Part shown: positions 57,959 through 64,000 of the stretch, in pieces
Numbering within the stretch: the first letter of the stretch is position 1
Layout of the letters: each line of letters opens with the position of its first letter
Assembly: GCF_019740315.1 (NCBI RefSeq)
Contig: NZ_JAHXZR010000013.1
Span: 1-64,000, forward strand
Reading direction: 5' to 3'
From: Oceanobacter mangrovi
Lineage (GTDB): Bacteria; Pseudomonadota; Gammaproteobacteria; Pseudomonadales; Oceanobacteraceae
Length of the DNA stretch: 64,000 nt
Translations under genes and position numbers: made by a program
The notes under the pieces: model-generated
Told to the model about the DNA's origin: nothing
Database searches by the model: none
Seen by the model: only the letters and a program-made list of their open reading frames with translations

Positions 57959-58762
57959 TCACACCTGCCAATAAAACATGCCGGACTTCTTGTTCAGCAC
58001 CACGGCAGACCAGTGTTTATCAACGGCTTTACCTGCCATGCCATAACACACATGCAAAGGCAGCAAATGCTCTTCACGTGGGTGACAGAAGCGAGCTTCA
58101 GGCGCCTTTTCCCAACCTGAAAATCGCTCTTTCCTTTCAGTTTCTGACAAACGATCACTGCTACAGGTTTCCAGCAACCAGCTTTCAAACGCCTCATTTC
58201 GTGCCTGAAGTTCACGCGTGTTTGGTGCAAAGAACGCCCGCATGTTGTGGAACGAGAAACCCGAACCGAGAACCAGCAGATTTTCAAACTCCAGCCCTTG
58301 CAATGCTTCACCAATCGCCAGGTGAACATCCGGATTCAGGCTATGCACCAGCGACAGTTGCACGACCGGAATATCGGCCTCCGGGAAGAGGATCTTCAGC
58401 GGTACAAACATACCGTGGTCAAAGCCACGACGAGCATCACCACGCACCGGCAGACCAGCCGCCTGCAGGCTTTGCATGACTTTTTCAGCCAGTTGCGGAT
58501 GGCCCGGAGCCGGATACTTGATGCTGTAGGTTTCTGGCGGGAAGCCATAATAGTCATAGATCAGCTCTGGCGTGGAACCGGTGGTGACCGTCGCAACCTG
58601 CTCTTCCCAATGGGCGCTGATCAGCAAAATCGCATCCGGCTTTTTCAGCTGCTTACGAATTTCGTGCAAACGTTTAACCATCTCCTGGTGACCAGGGTCG
58701 CCCATCAACGGCATCGGCCCACCGCCATGGGATACAAACAGAATCTGTTGTTGCTTGCTCAT
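57959..58762 (-). CDS. ygiD: extradiol dioxygenase, 4,5-DOPA / LigB type
   Basis: A 267-residue class III extradiol ring-cleavage enzyme of the YgiD group. The metal site is seen in FVSHGGGPMPL, SAHWEE and FDHGMFVPLK. E. coli YgiD opens DOPA; here a catechol-type substrate is inferred. AAAGGAG precedes the ATG. It follows the glutathionyl-hydroquinone reductase gene in the same direction. Confidence 0.88.
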   Translation of the reverse strand: MSKQQQILFVSHGGGPMPLMGDPGHQEMVKRLHEIRKQLKKPDAILLISAHWEEQVATVTTGSTPELIYDYYGFPPETYSIKYPAPGHPQLAEKVMQSLQAAGLPVRGDARRGFDHGMFVPLKILFPEADIPVVQLSLVHSLNPDVHLAIGEALQGLEFENLLVLGSGFSFHNMRAFFAPNTRELQARNEAFESWLLETCSSDRLSETERKERFSGWEKAPEARFCHPREEHLLPLHVCYGMAGKAVDKHWSAVVLNKKSGMFYWQV

Positions 58763-58831
58763 AACAATCTCCTTTCCGGCCTTCCAGACCGTTTTATAAG
58801 TTCAACGCTGTTCGGTACAAATGGGGCAGTT

Positions 58832-59797
58832 TCAAATGGAATAAGGTCCCACAGGCACAATTCCATTTGGATTCAATGCCTTGATAGAGTAATAACCCGC
58901 CTTGATATGTTTCAAATTGACGGTATTGGCAACTCCCGGTAACGCCAGCACCCGATGCATATAACCATGCAGGCCTGGCATTTCCTTCAAGCGATTGCGG
59001 TTACATTTGAACAGGCCGTGATAGGCTGCATCAAAACGCACCAGGGTCACAAACAAACGAATATCAGCTTCCGTCAGCTGCGCGCCAAACAAAAATTCAC
59101 GGCCATCAGCAAAGCGGCTTTCGAGCTCATCCAGCATGCCGAACACATTTGCGTAGGCTTCGTCGTAAGCCAGCTGGGTGGTGGCAAAACCAGCCTGATA
59201 AACGCCGTTGTTCAAACGCGGATAAATCTGGCCGTTCAGTTCATCAATAGCACTGGCGAGCTCAGCCGGGTATAGGTCCAACGCTGCCTGCTCTGGCTGC
59301 TGTTCAGCCAACAGATCGTTAAAGGCCGTATTCAGCATCCGCACAATGTCAGCAGATTCATTATTGACCATGCGATTGGTCTGCTTGTCCCACAGCACCG
59401 GTACAGTCGCCCGACCGGTAAATTGGGGGTCGGCCTGGGTGTACAACTGGTGCATGTATTGAGCGCCATTCAACTCATCGTTATCTGCACCATCGAAGCC
59501 ACCAAACTGCCAGCCCTGTTCGGTCAGCACCGGATTCACCACAGAAACCGTGATGTAATCCTGCAGACCTTTCAACTCCCGTACCATCAGGGTGCGAGAC
59601 GCCCATGGACAAATATAGGCGACGTATAAATGATAGCGGCCCTTTTCAGCCTTGAAGCCAGCCTCTCCGGTTGGGCCAGCGCTGCCATCCGCGGTTACCC
59701 AATGACGAAAGGAAGAAACCTGACGGATAAAACGGCCGTCTTCGTCTTCGCTTTGCACCGGTTGCCAGTTTTGCTGCCAAACGCCATTCACCAACAT
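58832..59797 (-). CDS. yqjG: glutathionyl-hydroquinone reductase
   Basis: A 321-residue xi-class GST that reduces glutathionyl-hydroquinones with glutathione. Active Cys in YICPWASRT (about residues 60-68), a C-terminal helical domain of ~200 residues, and the closing GPYSI fit YqjG/EcmB. ATG with GAGG six bases before it; a GTG four codons upstream is also open. Lies between DoxX and LigB genes. Confidence 0.93.
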   Translation of the reverse strand: MLVNGVWQQNWQPVQSEDEDGRFIRQVSSFRHWVTADGSAGPTGEAGFKAEKGRYHLYVAYICPWASRTLMVRELKGLQDYITVSVVNPVLTEQGWQFGGFDGADNDELNGAQYMHQLYTQADPQFTGRATVPVLWDKQTNRMVNNESADIVRMLNTAFNDLLAEQQPEQAALDLYPAELASAIDELNGQIYPRLNNGVYQAGFATTQLAYDEAYANVFGMLDELESRFADGREFLFGAQLTEADIRLFVTLVRFDAAYHGLFKCNRNRLKEMPGLHGYMHRVLALPGVANTVNLKHIKAGYYSIKALNPNGIVPVGPYSI

Positions 59798-59832
59798 CTG
59801 AAACCTCACCTTGAATTCGTCAAATCAAATAT

Positions 59833-59860
59833 CGGCAGGCTCTGATCCGAGAGCCTGCCG
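59833..59860 (-). terminator. hairpin between DoxX and hydroquinone reductase genes
   Basis: Perfect 11-bp stem CGGCAGGCTCT / AGAGCCTGCCG with a six-base loop, 24 bases after the DoxX stop. T content after it is low; possible partial terminator or processing site. Confidence 0.5.
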
Positions 59861-59884
59861 CCTGTAGCTGTCGTGCCCGACTAC

Positions 59885-60382
59885 TTAGTGAGCCAGTGCT
59901 GCCGCCGCTGAATAAGGCTTGCCAGCCACCAGCTTGTTACGCAGCACATTGTCCAGAGAGAAATAACCAGCACCCTGGATCGCCAGCGCCACAGTCACCG
60001 CCAGCAGGCTCAGGGCATATTCATAACCATTGTTGGTCAGGAACAGGCCGTTGCTGATGTGGGTACTGAAAATAGCCACCAGCATGGTGAAAGCCGTCAC
60101 AATGGCCGCAGGGCGGGTCAACAAGCCCAGCACCAGCGCCAGGCCACCGAAAAACTCGGCACTACCCGCCAGCAAGGCCATCAGATAACCGGGTTCCAGA
60201 CCAATGCTGGCCATCCACTGACCGGTTCCTTCAAGACCGTAGCCACCGAACCAGCCGAACAGTTTTTGCGAACCGTGGGCTGCCAGTACGATACCAACCG
60301 GTACACGCAGGGCCAGCGCAGCAAAGCCACCAGTGGTACCCAGCAGGGCATTCAGAAAACGTTTGTTAGTTGTGTTGCTCAT
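59885..60382 (-). CDS. DoxX family membrane protein (YqjF-like)
   Basis: A 165-residue inner-membrane protein with about four segments. LRVPVGIVLAAHGSQKLFGWFGGYG is the DoxX signature. E. coli YqjF, a relative, is induced by quinones and nitroaromatics through the LysR regulator YhaJ. AGGA sits before the chosen ATG; the longer frame opens far upstream without homology. Divergent from a LysR gene, 185 bases away. Confidence 0.9.
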   Translation of the reverse strand: MSNTTNKRFLNALLGTTGGFAALALRVPVGIVLAAHGSQKLFGWFGGYGLEGTGQWMASIGLEPGYLMALLAGSAEFFGGLALVLGLLTRPAAIVTAFTMLVAIFSTHISNGLFLTNNGYEYALSLLAVTVALAIQGAGYFSLDNVLRNKLVAGKPYSAAAALAH

Positions 60383-60567
60383 GGCGAATTCCTCATCTTT
60401 CATCTGTTTGGGACGGAAGCCGCAACACTCTGTTTGTTGCCTTGCTTCAGCGTATGAGCACACTTTACTATCGCCGAATCGACACAATAAGATGGCTATC
60501 ATTGCTTAATTAGCAACATTTCATTGATAGTTGTCCTGCAACCAGCCAGGCGGAAACGGAGTCACCG

Positions 60568-61467
60568 ATGGACAGAATTGATGCCATGCGCACCTTTGTA
60601 ACTGTGGTGAATGAAGGCGCTTTCAGCCGTGCCGCCGAGCGGCTGGATATGTCGCCCCAGCTGGTCAGTAAATACGTCTCGCAGCTGGAGCAACACCTCG
60701 GCGTGCGATTGCTCAATCGCACTACCCGCAAGGTCCATTTGACCGAGGCTGGCAACCGCTACTTCCAGCGCAGCCAACAGCTACTGGATGATATTGATGA
60801 TCTGGAGAACCAGCTCGGCGACTGGCAGGATGGCGCTCGTGGTACCTTGCGTGTCAGTGCGCCGGTGTCGTTTGCCACCCAGCACATGGCGCAACTCCTG
60901 GTCGATTTTCAACAAGCCTATCCGGCAGTTGGGGTGGATTTGCAATTGAATGATCGCAAGGTCGATATCATCGAAGAAGGTTTTGATGTGGCGCTGAGGA
61001 TTGGCCATCTGAAGAACTCGTCCCTGATCGCCCGCCGTATTGCTCCGGTCCGGCTGGCCATCTGCGCATCAGCGGATTACCTCAAGAAAAACGGTACGCC
61101 CACCAGCCTGGATGACTTACGCCAGCACAGATATTTACGCTACAGCTACGCCGACACCAGCAACGAGTTATTTGGCGTGTTGGGCAGTGGCCGCAATGAT
61201 CAGGCGGATTTGATCAGTAATAACGGCGACGTGCTGGTGCAGTCAGCCATTGGCGGCGCCGGTATCGCGATTCAGCCCACCTTTATTGCCGGCCCGGCGA
61301 TTGCGGCTGGCAAACTGGTGATGCTGCTGCCCGAGGAAGCACCACCACCATTGAACCTGTACGCCGTTTACGCTCACCGCCAGCTACTGGCCAGCAAGGT
61401 TCGCTGCTTTATTGATTTTCTGGATGGTTATTACGGCGAAGTTCCCTATTGGGATCAGGGGCTGTAA
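60568..61467 (+). CDS. LysR-family regulator divergent from doxX
   Basis: A 299-residue LysR-type regulator (HTH MDRIDAMRTFVTVVNEGAFSRAAERLDMSPQ), with a C-terminal effector domain. It is divergent from the DoxX gene and so likely controls the DoxX-YqjG-YgiD set, similar in idea to YhaJ in E. coli. Effector unknown; a quinone is a guess. An in-frame ATG six codons in is also possible. Confidence 0.88.
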   Translation: MDRIDAMRTFVTVVNEGAFSRAAERLDMSPQLVSKYVSQLEQHLGVRLLNRTTRKVHLTEAGNRYFQRSQQLLDDIDDLENQLGDWQDGARGTLRVSAPVSFATQHMAQLLVDFQQAYPAVGVDLQLNDRKVDIIEEGFDVALRIGHLKNSSLIARRIAPVRLAICASADYLKKNGTPTSLDDLRQHRYLRYSYADTSNELFGVLGSGRNDQADLISNNGDVLVQSAIGGAGIAIQPTFIAGPAIAAGKLVMLLPEEAPPPLNLYAVYAHRQLLASKVRCFIDFLDGYYGEVPYWDQGL

Positions 61468-61493
61468 CTGCTGCCCAGATCTGAATAGCCGGG

Positions 61494-63008
61494 TTATGCC
61501 AGTTCACAAGCATCTTCAGCAGCATCCAGCGAACGGGCCGTCAGACACTCCAGCACGACGTCTTTATCGACAAACGGAACGTGGCGCCCAGCCATGTTCT
61601 GATATGTCTCATGGCCACGACCAAGAATCATAATCAGGTCATTGGCTTCAGCAACTCTGAGGCTGTATTCAATCGCCTCCCGCCGATCGATGTATTTTTC
61701 ATAAGGCGTGTTCGCCAAAAAACCCCGCTCGATATCTGCCAGAATCTTTTCTGGGTCTTCGAATCTTGGCGTATCGGACGTCAGTACAACCAGATCGCAG
61801 AACAGGCTTAGTAACCTGCCAATCATCGGCCGTTTATGCTCGTCACGATTACCACCACTGCCCATCACCGCAATCAGCCGCCCCCTGCAGATCGCTCTGG
61901 CGGCAATCAGGGTCTTTTCAACGCCGTCTGGCGTGTGAGCAAAATCGACCACGATTTCAGCCGGGTGTGAGGTCATCAGGCGCTCAAAGCGCCCTGGAAT
62001 AACGGTTTTCTGCAGACCGGCAAAGATAACCTCAGCAGCCAGCCCATAATGAAAGCCAACGGCTATCGCCGCCAGGCAGTTATAAACATAGTGTTTACCC
62101 ACAAACGGCAGCTCCAGGGCATAAGACTCGCCGTCGAACCAGAGATCAAAAGCGATGGTAAAGCCCAGGTAACGTATATTAGTGGCACGCAGATCCGCTT
62201 CCGCATCAATGCCATAAGTGACAACCCGGGCATGCGACAGAGACGCTGTGAGTTCAGCACCATAAGCATCGTCGATATTGATAATGGCAGTGCCGCAGCT
62301 GCGCTCGACACTGTCAAACAAGCTTTTTTTGGCCGCAAAATAATCTGCCATCGTGCCATGATGGTTGAGATGGTCGCGGGTCAGATTGGTAAATACAGCA
62401 ACATCAAAGTCAACATCATCCACGCGGTTCAGAGAAAGACCGTGCGAACTGACTTCCATCACCGCATGGGAAACCCCATCATCTTTGGCCTGCCGGAAAA
62501 AACCATGCAACACCGGCGCTTCCGGCGTGGTGTTAACAGTCGGGATAATCCGGTTGAGGTAACGATTCTCAACGGTACTGACCAACGCCGTGTGATGGCC
62601 GCCGTGGTTGAGCATCTGCTCAACCATATAAGCGATGGAGGTTTTGCCATTGGTGCCCGTAACGCCCACCAGTTTCAGACCCTGCGCGGGTTGGCCATAC
62701 CAACAGGCAGCAAGCCGCGACAGCGCCTTGCGGGTATGGGGAACGATAATTTGAGGCACCTGCGCAAAAACAGATAACGGCGCTTCCAGTACCAAAGCCA
62801 CCGCGCCACGTTGCAGCGCATCGGCAACACTGGCTTCGATATGCTCACGGGAGTTTTCTGCAGGCATCAGATAGTTCGGCGTCCAGATAAACAGGAAGCC
62901 ATCACTGACGTCTGTATTGACACAGGTTAGCCCGGTCAGCTGCACGTCCTGTGGATATTCACAATGCAATTCCAGCTCGCGCAGCAGCGCAGACAAATTG
63001 AGTTTCAT
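61494..63008 (-). CDS. MurE-like Mur ligase with divergent N-domain
   Basis: A 504-residue Mur ligase family enzyme. ATP site GVTGTNGKT (115-123), central EVSSHGLSLNRV, TNLTRDHLNHHGTM, the lysine usually carbamylated in AAKKSLF, and C-domain VVDFAHTPDGVEKT, GSGGNRDEHKRP and GRGHETYQ are well conserved with MurE. Two places differ: the amino acid-selecting DNPR motif is DTPR (412-415), and the N-domain that binds the UDP-sugar lacks the usual DSR and ADG pattern (NTD, then TPNYLMPAENS). It stands alone, not in a division/cell wall cluster. It may add an amino acid to a non-standard substrate, or be a paralogue with altered specificity. Confidence 0.8.
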   Translation of the reverse strand: MKLNLSALLRELELHCEYPQDVQLTGLTCVNTDVSDGFLFIWTPNYLMPAENSREHIEASVADALQRGAVALVLEAPLSVFAQVPQIIVPHTRKALSRLAACWYGQPAQGLKLVGVTGTNGKTSIAYMVEQMLNHGGHHTALVSTVENRYLNRIIPTVNTTPEAPVLHGFFRQAKDDGVSHAVMEVSSHGLSLNRVDDVDFDVAVFTNLTRDHLNHHGTMADYFAAKKSLFDSVERSCGTAIINIDDAYGAELTASLSHARVVTYGIDAEADLRATNIRYLGFTIAFDLWFDGESYALELPFVGKHYVYNCLAAIAVGFHYGLAAEVIFAGLQKTVIPGRFERLMTSHPAEIVVDFAHTPDGVEKTLIAARAICRGRLIAVMGSGGNRDEHKRPMIGRLLSLFCDLVVLTSDTPRFEDPEKILADIERGFLANTPYEKYIDRREAIEYSLRVAEANDLIMILGRGHETYQNMAGRHVPFVDKDVVLECLTARSLDAAEDACELA

Positions 63009-63204
63009 AGGCCACCTTTCCCTGTGTGTTTATGAAACCGACTTAATACTCCCAAAACATGGCAATACTGAGCAGAAAATATGAATTCTGGCAGTTTGTG
63101 GCTCAAATAGTCTCAATACCACTGAAGCACCCGCAATAGTTGGGTACTACATAAATTCGAATGCCAAGCATAGTTCGACAAGCGTAGTTCGGACGGCAGT
63201 GATT

Positions 63205-64000
63205 TTACTTCGGCACTTCCCCCATCCAGCGGTACAGCGCCGGCACCACGTAAAGAGTCAGCAAGGTCGAGAACAGCAAGCCACCAACAATCGCCCAGCC
63301 CATCGGCGACCACATGCTGGAGCCCGACAGCGTCAACGGCAGCAGACCGCCGATAGTGGTCACACTGGTGAGCACAATGGGAATGAATCGGGTACGGGCG
63401 GATTCCAGAATGGCGTCGACCCGGCTTTCTCCTTCCAGCTGATTCTGATTGGCTGTGTCGACCAGAATAATGGCGTTGTTGACCACAATTCCTATCAGTG
63501 ACGTCAGGCCGACAAAGGCCGTGAAACTGAAGGTGTAGCCGGTGAAATACAGCGCCCAGACTGCGCCAATCACCGCAAATGGAATCGCGCCGAAAATAAT
63601 CATCGGCTGTACAAACGAGCGGAACTGCAGCACCAGCACCGCGTAAATTCCCAGCACGGCCAGAATCAGGGCCTTGGCCATGCCACCAAATGCTTCGTCA
63701 CGGCTGGCGGCCTCGCCTCCCAGCACGTAACGCACGCCTGCTGGCCAGTGGTACGCATCGAGAGATTCTACCACCCGTTCAGTGACTTTCTGGGTAATGA
63801 AGCCGGGCAGCACCTGAGCGGTAACCTGAGCGGTTCTTTCAGTATCCCGGTGCTGGAAGCGGGCAATACCGGTTTCGAACCGGATATCCGCTACCTGACT
63901 CAAGGGAATCAGCTGACCGTCTGCAGACATCAAACGCAGTGATTCCAGCAAACTCAGCTGCGGCATAGGGCCCTGCGCCCTGGCTTCATTGCTATTCAGA
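63205..64000 (-). CDS. RND-family efflux transporter, C-terminal part
   Basis: The 3' part of a larger gene, about 265 residues visible; the frame stays open to the window edge. The C-terminal half of an AcrB/RND pump: GDxVPLSQVAD-like ADGQLIPLSQVADIRFETG, then membrane segments (ILAVLGIYAVLVLQFRSFVQPMIIFGAIPFAVIGAVWALYF, GIVVNNAIILVD). Whether it is an efflux pump for drugs or metals needs the missing part; the VVNNAIILVD motif suits the HAE-type rather than metal type. Confidence 0.88.
   Translation of the reverse strand, partial: LNSNEARAQGPMPQLSLLESLRLMSADGQLIPLSQVADIRFETGIARFQHRDTERTAQVTAQVLPGFITQKVTERVVESLDAYHWPAGVRYVLGGEAASRDEAFGGMAKALILAVLGIYAVLVLQFRSFVQPMIIFGAIPFAVIGAVWALYFTGYTFSFTAFVGLTSLIGIVVNNAIILVDTANQNQLEGESRVDAILESARTRFIPIVLTSVTTIGGLLPLTLSGSSMWSPMGWAIVGGLLFSTLLTLYVVPALYRWMGEVPK

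Noticed and set aside
57742-58479. Plus-strand 245-codon frame antisense to the LigB-type gene
   Set aside because: Starts in repeats and runs antisense to a conserved enzyme.

Overview
The window is a stretch of gammaproteobacterial chromosome with no phage, plasmid, transposase, CRISPR array, rRNA or tRNA gene that I could recognise. The block gyrA-serC-pheA-hisC-tyrA/aroA-cmk-rpsA-ihfB-lapA-lapB-pyrF and the divergent mtaD-ubiG-mupP-yciK block match the order known in Pseudomonas. The yihY / arsC-wrbA-DUF2069 block and the class I polyhydroxyalkanoate (PHA) genes fit the same broad group. I infer a marine Pseudomonadales/Oceanospirillales-type bacterium; genus cannot be fixed from gene order alone.

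Region 1 (1-13.8 kb, minus strand) is a long housekeeping run. It reads from gyrA through serine and aromatic amino acid/histidine enzymes, cmk, rpsA and ihfB to the LPS-control pair lapA/lapB, pyrF and the start of ugd. TyrA and AroA are one fused protein. Region 2 (14.2-17.7 kb, plus) carries mtaD, ubiG, mupP and yciK. A periplasmic solute-binding protein and a diguanylate cyclase follow.

Region 3 (20.1-26.8 kb, minus) holds rluB, scpB, scpA, two different tryptophanyl-tRNA synthetase genes in tandem, a YciO-type protein and a PHP phosphatase. Divergent from it (26.8-31.3 kb, plus) are yciB, yciI, an SH3/coiled-coil membrane protein, a periplasmic cyclophilin and mnmC. Region 4 (31.3-40.5 kb, minus) holds three small genes, phaC, a phasin, a DUF6489-like protein, an HcaT-like transporter, aroC, prmB, a patatin and a DUF4892 protein.

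Region 5 (40.6-56.1 kb) is accessory: a DUF885 lipoprotein with a degraded active-site motif, an outer-membrane barrel with a small partner, DUF3422, YihY, ArsC-like, WrbA, a four-PAS soluble chemoreceptor, pirin, GST, a membrane chemoreceptor and a PLD-like protein lacking the catalytic His. Region 6 (56.2-64 kb) has a LysR gene divergent from a 59-residue protein gene. It then has a quinone/electrophile-type cluster (LigB dioxygenase, glutathionyl-hydroquinone reductase, DoxX, divergent LysR). The end holds a MurE-like ligase with a divergent N-domain and the 3' part of an RND pump gene.

The most unusual items are the MurE-like ligase, the tandem TrpRS genes, the four-PAS chemoreceptor with a minimal signalling tip, the LysR/small-protein pair, and several nested palindromic intergenic elements. 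No wholly new multi-gene system is evident; most of the window is conserved housekeeping.
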